A stretch of DNA of 64,000 bases, taken from contig OX326961.1 in NCBI GenBank assembly GCA_946800325.1, positions 6,674,655 through 6,738,654 on the forward strand, given 5' to 3'. Source of the stretch: Luzula sylvatica. Taxonomy: Eukaryota > Streptophyta > Magnoliopsida > Poales > Juncaceae. Position numbers and translations under genes: made by a program. This document shows, piece after piece, positions 12,569-24,573 of this stretch. Every line of letters begins with the position of its first letter. The first letter of the stretch is position 1. The notes under the pieces are model-generated. The model did no database searches, was not told the DNA's origin, and saw only the letters and a list, made by a program, of their open reading frames with translations.

Positions 12569-13866
12569 GTTTTTGAAGAAACTTAACTTGCCAGGTGCAG
12601 ATCCTGATCGTGTATGTCGTGAATTGAGGAGGTATTTAATATTTAAAATTTCTAATTTTATCAATGCAACAAATTTTAAGTTTTGTTCACAAGTTATTAC
12701 TTTTATTTATTTTGATCTTAATAATTGGAAAAGATAATATTTGTAGATTATTTGGCCGGATTGTAGCAAAGCCATACGCTGCTCAGGAAAGGTTAGTGCC
12801 TCGAGAAATTCCATGCATACCCCTGTAAATATCAAAATATCAAATGTACCCTTCCAGTCTTAAAAATCTCCCAATTTCGAGCTGAAGCAATCCTTAGTTC
12901 AAACTTCAAACTCTTTATTTATCAATTGAAAAATCATAATTAATTATATAATTTTTATTTTGTTATTTATATTAATTATTATGGAATTGGAATATACGAA
13001 ATTTTAGATGAAATAATGAAAAAAGTACCTCCCCCAAAAGACACTGCTTCGAAGCCATCAAGAGCTCTTATTTTCGCATAATAATTATGATATACACTAT
13101 ATTATTGATATATCTACATATACTTTTTGCAGTCATTACGATTCATACAGAGTAGTAGTAGTTTATTTCCGTATCATTGACGGAAGCATAAAAGAATGTG
13201 ACAGGAATTTATTCATGGCCAGTGACATGGTACGTAAATAAATATTTTCTTTTTAAAACAATACAAAAAAATATAATAATAATTTCCAAACTTAGACAAA
13301 AAGGATTATTAAGCGGACGAAATAGCAGTGATGTCGCCGAATCAGATCGAAATCGATGAACTCTTCGCCGGCGAGGTAAAATTCACAAAATTGCATAAAT
13401 CCCCAACTACATTATAAAATTAATATTTTTTAAAGGGCGGGTATTATCGGCTTCGATAAGATCGGTAAAGGATGCGAGAGTGGGAGACACGATAACTTTA
13501 ATCGCAAGAAAGGCCGAGACTTCGTTGCCAGGATAAGCCAAGCAACTCCCATGGTTTTCACTGGTTTATTCCCCATTGATAATTATTTGCACAAAAGCCC
13601 CTGATTTTTTGGTATTTGCAAAAACCCCACTTATGGGTTTTTTTGGTTAGGTTTCATGAGTTGCGTGAAGCATTGGATAAATAGCAGCTGAATAATGCAT
13701 TTTTGAAGGTTTGTAAAAAATATTTACTATATAGTATATACTAATTTAATATGGGGAATAATTTGTATGAATAATTAATTATATGGTTTGAGCCTGAGAG
13801 TTCTTCTGCGATGGGATTTGGGTTTAGGTGCGGGTTTCTACGTTTGTTCACATGGAAATTATTCAT
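12569..13866 (+). pseudogene. LEPA: captured chloroplast translation factor LEPA (EF4) fragment
   Basis: A chain of exon-like pieces with GT-AG borders matches the middle of plastid LepA, a translational GTPase of the EF4 family. They are 12569-12631 (LPGADPDRV), 12747-12791, about 13026-13080 (PPPKDTA), 13133-13229 (YRVVVVYFRIIDGSIK), 13296-13375 (MSPNQIEIDELFAGE), 13436-13582 (RSVKDARVGDTIT, then ATPMVF.GLFP), 13651-13708 (LREALDK) and 13797-13866 (SSAMGFGFRCGF). The LPGADPDRV block looks plastid-type rather than mitochondrial. Stops, for example after LPG and in the DYYADE-like piece, and frameshifts prevent expression of a protein. Introns remain, so capture was at the DNA level and not through RNA. 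Confidence 0.85.
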
Positions 13867-14226
13867 GTAAGAATTTTTTTTTTTTTTTAATTCAACGAGT
13901 GTGGTTTACCACGTCATTGCTCCAATGGCGAAACTGCAATTCATCTCTTTGAAAAGTGCCGAATAGTGCTGATTTTTAGCTAGCCGATTATGAGGGCTTT
14001 ATCTTGAGAATTGTGAGGAGTACAAGGTGTGTTTTGCATAATTTGTATTCACTTTTATAAATACATTTGTATAAAATTTTGTTGTCAAATACGATTATTG
14101 CTTCATGTCATTTTACATTATAGAACATTCATTTTTAGATTTGGATTTCACTGATAATTTTATTTTAACTCTTATGAGTATAATTAAATGTACAATACCC
14201 GCAGCGAAACGCGGGATATATCCTAG

Positions 14227-16165
14227 TAAATATAATTTCACATAACAAAATAATATATCAAAATTAACAATGTTTAATCTCCAAAAATAATATTTGATCT
14301 CATAGCAAACATAACATAGAATAAATTGAAACAACACAACATAACAAAATCGAATTGAAAAAAACTGATCTTTTCCCGGCATTGAGACAATTTCCATGTC
14401 ATAAGCCGATTCAAACTTGTCAATTGTGAAATATTGATGCATATAATTGTTCCAATTAGCCTTAGCCTCTCTTTTAAAGCTAACAAATGCAATTTAGAGA
14501 GGAAGATGAACATACACTAGTCTGTGAGAGAGAATAAAAAATTATATTCGGAAGGATACATCAAATTATACTCAATACAATTATAACTTATAATTTTTTT
14601 TGTAAGAGAGGGGTTTATATATATCCCCACGTGCAGAGGGAAAGTGAACACAGCTCATTTAATAGCCTAATTCATGGAATTAGAATTATGCGCTGATGCA
14701 TAATTATTAATCAAGATAACAATGATGCATTAAAATTGACTAATTTGAAAGAATCATATTTCACTTTACAACTTCAAGCATAGCAATTTCAAATAATGAC
14801 AATTTCGCATACTTTCTCAACAAAAAAAAAAACCGTGCGATTTATTTTGACGAAACTGATTTTCAATGCAAATAAAGTATAAATACGGAGATTAATATTG
14901 GTTGGTCAATGTTGCCCAAACATAAGTAATAAATAGTCCAATGCTATGATGATCAATATGTATCCATATAAATTTATCCTAAAAGTATCCCAAACATAAG
15001 AAGAATATATCTAAAAATTTATCCTAAAAGTTTCACTAAACAAGAAAATGTATCCCAAACATAAGTATATAATATTTAATACTTGCTATTTTTTATAGGG
15101 AGAATATCTTGTATATCCTTATATAAATTTAAAATAACAAAATCATCCCTGTTAAAATATTAATATCATACTTGTCTTTCTTAATACAAGTTGTATCATA
15201 TGTATCCATCAAAAACATCTAAAATCTAATAAAAATCCAATCCGTTAAGTCTCAGTTAAATTAATCATAAGTTAAAATTCTAATCAAATTAAATTAATAA
15301 ATATAAATTTAAATGACCAAATTACCCTCTGAGATATTTACTGCAAGTCTGTAACTCTTCTCTACCCTCTAAAATCCTAAACGAGCTTCTTCTCTCTTCC
15401 TGACTCCTGCCTCCAGTTTATACTACCACTGCTTACCCTCGCCACCCTTTCTCTGGCATCTCCACCTTCCTTACTCGTTCTCCGCCTTCTTCATCTCTCT
15501 TTATGACAATCTGTGGCAAGAGTAATTGAGAAGAAAAAGGTGTGGGTTTATTTGTCTATTCTGGTGAGGTGTATGAATTGAATGATTTGTACAAGTTTTT
15601 TGGCGCAAGTCTCGAACGTCGCCCTGTCTTGGGGATTTTTACGAGGAGAGAGAAATGTGCCTAATCAGCCATTGATGTATTCTAATAAAGCAGCAAATTA
15701 GAAGGTATATAATTTAGGATATGTTGAGGATTAATTACAAACTTGAAGTTTAATTGATAAGTTACAGATTAATTGCACAATCAAGGGCTTGATTTCTTTC
15801 TTTTATGAAGTATTTAACCTAATTAAATATGTGAATTTTTTTCTTCAGGTCCTTAGTAAACATTTTGTCGCTATCAGGGACGACTTATAAATCTCAGATC
15901 GGTTGTATTCTTGTCTATATTTGAGAATTATAATTCTATCAAAATTATTTTTTTCGAAGTTAATTTTTTTCCTTTTGTTCTAACATGTTTCATGGTATTT
16001 TTCTAACTGTCTTTTGATTCCACAATTTCTTTGATACCTATTACCTAACGTGATAAATTTGCATGATATTTGATAGGGATAAACATTATATTTTAATAAA
16101 ATGTGAAGGGAACAATTTATAAAAATTTGAAAATGAAAAAAAAAGACATAATATTTTTTTTTTAA
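14227..16165. other. intergenic DNA, no gene seen
   Basis: AT-rich sequence with short repeats (CATAAGTA and TATCCCAAACATAAG near 14920-15065). A pyrimidine-rich stretch at 15370-15510 resembles a plant promoter or leader, but no coding exon follows. Small minus-strand frames at 14113-14513 show no family features. Confidence 0.5.
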
Positions 16166-16170
16166 ACCTC

Positions 16171-16806
16171 GCCCCCCCCCCCCCCCCCCCCCCCCCAAAC
16201 ACCCCCCAACACCGAGGCCCGGCCCCCGGCCAGACACCCCCCAACACCGAGGCCCGACCCCCCCCCCCCCCGAGGCCCGACCCCGCTCGGGCCGGACCCC
16301 CCCCCCCCGAGGCCCGACCCCGCTCGGGCCGGACCCCCCCCCCCGAGGCCCGACCCCGCTCGGGCCGGACCCCCCCCCCCCGAGGCCCGACCCCGCTCGG
16401 GCCGGACCCCCCCCCCCCCGAGGCCCGACCCCGCTCGGGCCGGACCCCCCCCCCCCCCGAGGCCCGACCCCGCTCGGGCCGGAACCCCCCCCCCCCGAGG
16501 CCCGACCCCGCTCGGGCCGGAACCCCCCCCCCCCCCCCCCCCGAGGCCCGACCCCGCTCGGGCCGGACCCCCCCCCCCCCCCCGAGGCCCGACCCCGCTC
16601 GGGCCAGACCCCCCCCCCCCCCCAGGCCTGGCCCCGTTTGGGCCGGGCCCCTCCCCTCGGGCCCGGTCCCTCTCTGGCCGGACCCCTCCCTCCATGCCCG
16701 GGCCCACTTGGGCCGGGCCCCTCCTTCCGGGCCCGATCCCACTTGGGCCGGACCCCTCCTCCCTGGTCCCGGGCCCACTTGGCCCGAACCCCCTTCTCCT
16801 TGGGCC
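16171..16806 (-). repeat. GC-rich minisatellite with long C runs (G-quadruplex prone on the minus strand)
   Basis: A run of about 26 C (16171-16196) precedes nine near-identical copies of a 36-45 bp unit. The core GAGGCCCGACCCCGCTCGGG is unchanged from copy to copy (starts near 16271, 16308, 16344, 16381, 16420, 16459, 16497, 16542 and 16583), while the C tract between cores varies. More degenerate units follow to 16806. On the minus strand these are long G runs. The constant core and variable C tract point to slippage in the homopolymer. The Gly/Pro/Arg-rich minus-strand frames are artefacts of the repeat. Confidence 0.9.
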
Positions 16807-16894
16807 CCACACACACACACACACACTACATTACACACATTCACATCAGACACACACACACACACACACACACACTACATTACACACATTTACA

Positions 16895-16934
<40 letters not shown>

Positions 16935-17012
16935 CATTACACACATTCCCATCAGAGACACACATACACATCACACACGCATACTACACAAAACTTGCAC
17001 ACACACACACAC
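16807..17012. repeat. CA-rich microsatellite
   Basis: Interrupted (CA)n tract with recurring CACTACATTACACACATT insertions. It directly adjoins the C-rich minisatellite. The same pairing, inverted, occurs at 29293-29950. Confidence 0.95.
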
Positions 17013-17139
17013 ATGCTGAGCATCTTGTTCTCTGAGTTTTAGAAGCTTGCTTCCTTAGCGCCTCCACTAAGTTCTCTGAACCGATTTGCAGACATATCTC
17101 TCTCGTTGCCCCTAATAAAAGAATTTAATGAAGTAAAAA

Positions 17140-17680
17140 TTAGGCTTTGTTTCTATCATTCTAAATTATAGAAAAGAAAACAATATTCAGGTTCAAAAAG
17201 CAAAATAAAGGAAGAAATTGCAACAAGACTCTTCATTAGGTGCGAAATTCCAACTTGATTTAGACCCATTCATAAAATTCAAAAAGCAAAAGAATAAAAG
17301 GAGAGATTGCAAAACAACCTTCATTTAGTGTAAAATACTGTTTCAGGTCATAATCAGGTCCATTAAGTTCAAAAAGCTGAATAAAGGTAGAAGAAATTGT
17401 TTCGACCCAGTCATAAAATTCGAAATGCAAAAGAATAAAAGGAGAAATTGCAAAGCAACATTCATCAAAAGCAAATTTCGAAACCGTTCAGATAAAATAT
17501 CCGTTCATAAAACTTAAAAACTAAAAGAATGGAAGGAGAAAATGCAAAAGACCCTTCATTAAGTGTAAGATATTGGGAATAGTTTCAGGTCTTGAAAATT
17601 TCATTCATAAAATTCAAAAAACAAAGGAGAAAGGAAAGAAAAATTGCAAAAATATCCTTCATTAAGTCCAAAATTGAAAA
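17140..17680. repeat. degenerate repeat of a GCAAAAGAATAAAAGGAGA-type phrase
   Basis: Five or six diverged copies of a module of about 80-120 bp, each with AAAAGCAAAAGAATAAAAGG, then AATTGCAAAA, CCTTCATTAAGT and TCAGGTC. No coding potential. Confidence 0.6.
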
Positions 17681-17986
17681 AACATACCTCTCCATGCAGT
17701 GAGAAGCCATGTATGGAGATTTGATTTGTTCATCTCGCAACTCGAGTTGCCACAAGACAATCAGGATCTTCTCGTTCATGAGCCCCGTTTTTGGTTTTTC
17801 TATGCATACAAAGAAGCGAAAATTCATTACGTGTTCTTAGTAAAAAGAAGAATTGAATATGAAGATACTAGCAAAGCAAGGTGTTTTAACATTAAAGAAA
17901 CAGAGATCCACCTCAAAGATATTTCGTGATGGTCCAAGAGAGAAGGATTGGTGGATGTGCCGAGATAGTATTTCTGTGTCGACTCC

Positions 17987-18085
17987 AGCAAAGCTCGAAG
18001 GATCTGAGGATCGGAACAGAGCAAAGCTCGAAGGATCTGAGGATCGGAACAGAGCATGGTGTGTAGAAGAATATCTTACTCTTAC

Positions 18086-18113
<28 letters not shown>
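17987..18113. repeat. 33-bp exact tandem duplication and GA microsatellite
   Basis: A 33-bp unit starting AGCAAAGCTCGAAGGATCTG occurs at 17987-18019 and 18020-18052, followed by a (GA)n tract at about 18086-18113. The duplication explains the doubled motifs in overlapping short frames. Confidence 0.9.
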
Positions 18114-18117
<4 letters not shown>

Positions 18118-20753
18118 GGGAGAGGGGTTTGGGATATGGGGAGAATATAAAGGGCTGGAGCGGCAGATCCAACGTTCGGATTCTGACAGCAATCTGACCG
18201 TTGCAGCAAAACTTTGGATCTTTTGTGGTTTTGTTTATATAATCATTTGTGTAGCTGTAGATTATGTGATCTACATGTAAGGTAACAGTATGTTTGTGGT
18301 GATGCCGATTTTGAAATAGGATATTACTAGTTTACTGAGTTTGAATGACGGTAGAGTCCTGTACTGTTAAAACAAAAAAAATTTGGAATTGCATGTCCAA
18401 TAAATTTGGACGCAAGGAAAATATTCATTCAAACATTTTAATTTTAATAACTATTAAAATTAAGTTAGCAATAATTTAATAACAGATATTCATTCAAATT
18501 TTGTGAACAAATAAAAACGTCAAGATGAAAAACTCCAAACCTCTCAATATTTCATTAATACAAAATTTTAATCAAATATAATAATAAGTACAAAATTTCC
18601 TTTCCTCTAACATTCATTCAGTTTTATGATTACAAATTTAAATCATTAATTATCTAGGGTTGTCATTTGTCAAGCATGAAGGGAAAGCAAGAATGTCTTC
18701 ATTTGGCATAAAAATTGGCACACTTAAATAATAAGTAAAAAATTTCATTTCGTCTAATATCAATCACAGTGAAAAGAATATTTTAAGAATTTTGTTTTAT
18801 TCGTTAGCCCATTTTTTGTGAAAATTTTGATATTATAATCTCAAAAAATATGAAACTAGTCCTCGATGCGCTTCGGAGCAATTATATAATTTGTTTTAAT
18901 TTACAAAAATAATAGTACTTGCATTTTCTTATACAACAATATTTTAAGCTATATTGTTTATTTTGTCATTTTACCTTGCACAACTTTTTACTTTATGAGA
19001 ATTATTATTTTGTATGCAACATATTATTTTATATTTAATTTATAGTTCAATTCATTATTTACAGAATTTTTTTTGTAAAATATTGCTTTACCTTTATTTT
19101 ATTATTTTGGTTTATTAAATAATATACAAAAATAGTTTTATCAATTTTCTTGATAAAACATTTTTTTTATCAGTTTTATCAATTTTCATGATAAAACATT
19201 CTCTAGGGGGCCTTTTTAATTTCTCTACATTATTTTTTTATTAGGATTTGAGGATCTGTTGGATATTCTTAAAATTGTACTATCTATTATACGTTGATTA
19301 AATTAAATAATTTACAAAAATAGTTTTGCATTTTGTACATGAACAATTTCCAAAACAAGTAATTTGAATTATTATTGTCCTCGTATTTTTTGTTGTTATT
19401 GTTGCAGACTTTAGAAAATAAAATTGTCAATGAAACCATAATGCAAATAGTTGGCCTCCAGTTACGGCACTCTGTTTCTTTCGTCTCTTTTTAGATATTC
19501 AATTGAAATTGATTAGGGGTGTTGTATAATTTGGGCTGAACAAGCGCCAAAATGAAGGATTTGTTTGACTGGGTTTTGCAAATCCTGATGAGTTCACGAC
19601 TTTTCTATTTAGAACCTCGAATTTCCATTATTCTCATTTCATCAACTTATGTTTTATAATTTGCAGATTACAAGATTAGAGTGTGAAGAGGTGTCATGAT
19701 TTGAGTATCGGATTAGATAATTTATCAGATTGTGAATTTGTATGTTATTTGTGTTGTATATTTCATATTTGATAATTTATCAGATTGTGATATGTATGAT
19801 GAGAATTTTGTTTGAATTTTATTTTGAACTGGTACGCAAGATGTGGTACATGATTTTATTTGAACCTTTAATTTGCAAATTAATTTTTTCACCAATTCAA
19901 TTTGTGTTTCTTTAAATTTCACGCAAAGCAATTGAATTAGACATGTGATGTGGTGGTGTTGCGGCATCCTTTTTCCCCACAAATACCTCACTCTTGTTTG
20001 TTTTTGGCTTTCATTTATACCATCCTAGTATCCTACTCCCAAGGTTTAATCTGGTTTCGAGCTTGTATTACAAATTTACAAACATAAACATTTGTGCAAA
20101 GGGCTTGAACAAATCAGTGGATACAAAAGATTAAAATGGGGTTATATATTTGGAAGTAAATAAAATATAATTATATTAGAAAAGTTAACAGCGAAATTAT
20201 AAAATCACATATGTGCAACAAATCTAAAATTCAGTACAAAAAAGTACAAATTACGATATTAACCAAAACTCAACACTAATTTTTCTCAAATGAACCTGCA
20301 AACAAACTCCTAAGTCCTAATTCATCATAAATCAGCCCCAATTAACCAAATGTCACCAAAAAACCCTAATCCAGTACTAGGCATTGATGAACTACAAAGA
20401 AATTATAATTTCAGATTTAATTCGTAATAACAAACGAAAAATTGAGAAATTATCAACACTTACTATCTTTTTCACAGATCTAATCATAATAGAGGCGAGT
20501 GTGTGAGTTTCACCTGAAATACCTGAGCTTCGTCCAGAAAAAAAACACGACCTTCGTCGCCTTTTGAAGACAAATCTTATCTTCAACTAAGCGAGGAGAT
20601 TTTGTTGACGGTGAGCCTTGAGCATTGAATTAAACCTGAAGAGGAACTGGAGCTTCCGTTGAATTAACCATCAAATCCGAGTTTTGGGGATAAAACGGAT
20701 CTGATTGAGAAAGGTATGAAACTCCTACATCGATCGAGAGAGAGAGAGAGTAG
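18114..20753. other. AT-rich intergenic DNA, possible Helitron 3' end near 18852
   Basis: No gene seen. At 18852-18885 the minus strand ends in GAGGACTAG|T behind an imperfect GC hairpin, in the style of a Helitron 3' end, but no matching 5' end was found. A GC-richer stretch at 20480-20700 might be the leader of something lost. Confidence 0.35.
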
Positions 20754-21606
20754 AGGGGCGGCTCAAGTAGGGAGGCGATCTAGGCGGTGGTCTAAGGCCT
20801 ACAAAGATTAAAAGGCCCAATATATGATGTAACAAGTATACATTTTTTTTTTGTGTGCAGATAATAAGTATGTAAGTTAGAAGGAAAAAGTCAAATATAT
20901 ATCTTTCTAATTAAGTTCACACTGGAATCTTAAAATTCTGTCCAATGAATCTCTTTCCATTTCCAGATCACATGATTTATAGAATATTATATTATTTTCT
21001 GTTTTTAATTAAGACATGAAATTGTTGTAAATATTATGTTCCTAAATTGCTTCGTGGTTACACTGATCTTCATTGTTATGTACTTTGATCTTCAAATAGT
21101 TTTCAATTTCGTGACTTGAAAGCTTATTCATTCATTTTTTCTTTAATTTTTTCATTTCTCTACTGTTCTTATTTTTTCACCTTTCATTGAATATTATTGA
21201 AAATTATATTCATATTTCTTAATATTGTTTATCTTGATTTATGTATGTTTTTGATAAATCTTAATTTATTTGTGATCATATATAGATTTTGCTTTTCAAA
21301 TTGTGAATTATATTTTGATATTTTGGAGCAGTTAATAAAAGAAATAATATATAGATATTTGGAATTTGGAAATGTCAATCAACTAAGCAATTTTACTTCA
21401 GTAAATTTTATAATTTCTTTTTTTGGAAGATGTGTGTTCATATACAAAATTATTAATCTTTTGAGTTTTTATAATGTGTCAATATATATTTTTTTAACTT
21501 CTAACAATCTTGATATAATATGAAAAAATAATCCTTTAATCCTACAAAATGACAAAAGTTTTGTATTTTTTTTGCCGAGAGCCCATAAAATTCTTGAGCC
21601 GCCCCT
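20754..21606. mobile_element. non-autonomous hAT element with perfect ends and 8-bp target duplication
   Basis: The element starts AGGGGCGGCTCAAG and ends CTTGAGCCGCCCCT, a perfect 14-bp terminal inverted repeat of the plant hAT type. The 8-bp sequence GAGAGTAG is directly duplicated on both sides (20746-20753 and 21607-21614). It is 853 bp long. The longest internal frame (21197-21523) is Phe/Ile-rich and has no transposase features. Confidence 0.9.
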
Positions 21607-21614
21607 GAGAGTAG

Positions 21615-22250
21615 TGAGAAGTAGGAAAAATAAATAACGAGAGGGAGGGGAGACGGGACAAATATCGTCTTTTAAGAACTCCTCCGATCCGCATAAATTT
21701 ACCATGTCAAAAAAATATTACCGCGTTAAACGTAATCTAGATTACTTAAATATTATCTTTTGGAACATCATTAAATTATACTTTTCTCAATTTTGTAGGA
21801 TATAACTAACGGATAAGTATGCATCATATTTGATAGAGAGAAACATAGTATTTTTATGGAAAGTGAAGGGAACCAATTATAAAAATATTTATTATTAAAT
21901 ATTACATGGATAACAAAAATTTGAAAAAGAAAAAAAAAACATAATATTTTTTTCCAAAAGATACATAATAAAAAAGATTTTTGAATAAGAGATAATCAAA
22001 ATTAATGTTCGGAACAATCAATTTGTACTCATATAATTATAACTTAATAATATTTTATGTGTATGAAAGGGGTTTATGAAAAAAACACTGATCAAATTAT
22101 ACTCGTACAATTTACAAACAATCCCCATTTGACTTTACAACTTCAATAACAATTTCAAATAATGACAATCTCGCTACTATGTTGCGCGAATATTTCGAAA
22201 AATCATATGTTAAATTGTCGTATCGTCGTATCCGACACGTATAACCGTAT
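21615..22250. other. AT-rich intergenic DNA
   Basis: No gene. The stretch 21830-21960 resembles 16075-16160 (GAAGGGAAC.AATTATAAAAAT, then a run of A with CATAATATTTTT), so the flank of the C-rich minisatellite exists here without the minisatellite. Confidence 0.5.
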
Positions 22251-22764
22251 CTAGGGATGTAAATGGTGCGGATATTGTCCGAACCGACCCGAACCGTATC
22301 CGAAAAAAATATCCGGATTCGAAAAAAAATATCCGGATCCGAATCCGGTTTTCGGTTTTAGAGTCGGATCCGAATCCGGATCCGGGTATTATCCGGATCT
22401 GGGTATTTTTCGAATCCGGTACTCGGATCCGGATACGGGTACCCGGATCCGAATCTGAATATTATATATTTTTTTATGTTTCTTATTCCATATTAATTGG
22501 AAAAAATATATATAATTAATGATTTCTGAATGATTTAAAATCGCAATCATAAAATTAAGTTTAAATACGGTAACTTTGATTGTTAATGTCGTAAATTATG
22601 TATATATATAATTAAAAAATATATTATATTATGATATAATAGTATCCGTTTTAATATTCGAAAAAATGTTGAAATAAGATTATTAATGAGTTGAAATAAG
22701 ATTATTAATGAGTTGAAAAAATATATAACTTTGATTGTTAAGTTTAAATACGGGTACCCGGATC
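22251..22764. mobile_element. hAT-like element fragment (TAGGGATGTAAATGG end) with GGATCCGAATCC array
   Basis: Starts TAGGGATGTAAATGGTGCGG, a common hAT MITE end, followed by an array of CCGGATCCGAATCCGG-type words to about 22460 and another block at 22750-22764. No matching right end or target duplication was found. The words GTTGAAATAAGATTATTAAT and AACTTTGATTGTTAAGTT occur repeatedly, indicating internal rearrangement at the junction with the duplicated segment that begins at 22765. Confidence 0.55.
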
Positions 22765-24547
22765 CGGATATTGTCCATTTCATTATACTCATAAGAGTTG
22801 AAATAAGATTATTAATGAGTTCCAAAGATAAGAGTGATTGTTCTGTAAATTGACATGAAGTAAGAATCACATTTAATATTAAAATTCTATCACTTTTTCA
22901 TCGATTATCTCAATTCTTTTCTTTGCCACTGTCAAACTCGTGTAGCAAGAGCATGTCATATCAAAATTAATATACCTCTTCAGAATCAATTAAGTACAAA
23001 TATTTTTGTACAAAAACCATTCACAAATATAAACTAATTTATGCTTGGACTAAAAAACACAAATAAACTTCCTACAAAACATTAAGTATCCCAGTTCTCA
23101 TTACCTTTTTTTGTACAAAACCATTCGCAAAACATTTATGCTTGAACCAATATTTAAAAATTACCTGAATTTCAACTTGGAGAAAATTGGAGATAAATCA
23201 ACCCCTGTAGTTCTCATTACTTTTTGGATCACGAGTAATTATTTGCTGAAAACACCCAGCCTTATTTTAAAAATAACAAAAATGCATTAAAACTGCTGAA
23301 AATTGCTGAAAAGACATTAAAATACTCAAAAAAACATATACTTAACCAAATACCTAAATGGTTGAGCAATAGAAAACTTAGTTTTTAACAAAATTACGAA
23401 GCAAACTTACGTTGAAGAAATTTCGCAAAACCCATAAATGCTGAGAATTGGAAAAAAAAAAGAGCATAATATCCCTTCAATTAGCAAAAAGATATCTAAT
23501 ATTACACAAGAGTGCCAAAAGTCCTAAAATGTGAAAATACGACCAATAAAATTATAAATGTCGGAAAATTTCAACAAAACCCTTTTAAATTTTGAGAATG
23601 TCAAATATGTCTCGGATTGTAAAAAATTGTGAAGTATCAAATACACCCCTATAATGTGGAAGTATCAAATATAACCCTATAGTTTCTGAAAATATCAAAC
23701 TAACACCAAGATACACATAACAGGACAAATTTCCCTAATTAACCCGCAATTCCGTATAATTGAAAATGAGAAAAATATCATAGATACCCCTGAATCTCAT
23801 AAAAAAATTAAGAACACCCTGAAAATGTGAAAATATCATATATACCCCTGAAAAACATAATCTTTAAGAAATCATTACCCTTCAAATAATCTCATAAACT
23901 ACCCCCCCCCCCCCCCCCCCCCCCCGAAAAAGAGTAAAAAAATCAAAAATACCCCTCAAAATGACAAGTATATTTATATACGAAACTGATTGGGATTTTC
24001 AGATATTTAGTGGATTTTTTTCAATCACAAACAGAACCTCTTTAAGAAGTGAATTTGCTAAAAATTCAAAACGACAGAACCTCCAATTTGATACAAATCA
24101 AAAATAAAAATTGAAGAAGTATTTATATATTGAAGAATTAATTTTTAATTTTTACTATCAATTACCTAATGAAAAGAAATCTAAAATAAACTTACAATAC
24201 TTGTGAACCGATGTACATACCTTCCGAGAGCAATCCTCTCGTTTTTAATCCTCTATAGCCTGCAATTAATCAAATAAAAAAAAATTACATTATTTTGTTG
24301 GTAATGGATGAATGACAGGAGGGTAATTTGGTAATTTCACAGACCTCGGCTAGGAAAATATTCCATGATAACTGCATGATCAATAGCAGGGTACGTATAT
24401 ACACCATTATTCTCTTCATACAAAGTCGGAGCAAGTTTCAGATCCTCTATTCTCTGAGGTTCCGAAACAATCTAACAAATGAAATTAATTAAATTAAAAA
24501 TCCTCAAATAAAATAAACAAATTAAAGAAGCAAACAAACCTCATCTT
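22765..24547. repeat. large direct repeat, copy A (pairs with 30803-32487)
   Basis: By eye this is almost identical to 30803-32487 in the same orientation. Differences seen: a few substitutions, a C run of 24 here against 7 there (23902-23925), small A-tract differences, and about 84 bp (about 24378-24465) present here but deleted in the other copy. Confidence 0.95.
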
Positions 24548-24573
24548 GAAATTCAAACACCATTAGCACAAAC
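24221..24573 (-). pseudogene. unrecognised captured exon chain
   Basis: Three segments bounded by AG and GT splice signals, 24540-24573, 24345-24471 and 24221-24259, join into one open frame across their phases. The pieces contain VLMVFEFQDE, then EDLKLAPTLYEENN and YTYPAIDHAVIMEYFPSRG, then YRGLKTRGLLSE. A further exon-like piece at 24652-24697 does not fit the same phase. I do not recognise the protein and give it no function. Phase agreement over two introns suggests a true gene fragment rather than chance. Helitron 2 has lost most of the middle exon through the 84-bp deletion. Confidence 0.5.

Larger units (their letters stand above)
10991..14226 (+). mobile_element. non-autonomous Helitron 1 carrying LEPA gene fragments
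   Basis: The 5' end at 10991 reads TTCTACTATAATATTTTACA and reaches GATGCCACGTCA at about 11031. It aligns base for base with the 5' ends of the elements at 35110 (minus) and 57248. The 3' end has the Helitron hairpin (CCCGC-agcgaaa-CGCGGG, about 14199-14215) followed by ATATATC and the terminus CTAG at 14223-14226. The flanking bases are A and T, as expected for Helitron insertion between A and T. The second base is T instead of the canonical C, probably a C-to-T change. No Rep/helicase gene is present, so it is non-autonomous. It contains a tandem repeat and decayed LEPA exons. Confidence 0.75.

Noticed and set aside
15980..16871. Long minus-strand Gly/Pro/Arg-rich open frames (up to 280 codons)
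   Set aside because: They are translations of the C-rich minisatellite in three frames at once, which happens because the repeat has almost no stop codons.
16638..17042. His/Thr-rich plus-strand frames
   Set aside because: Products of the CA microsatellite in several frames.
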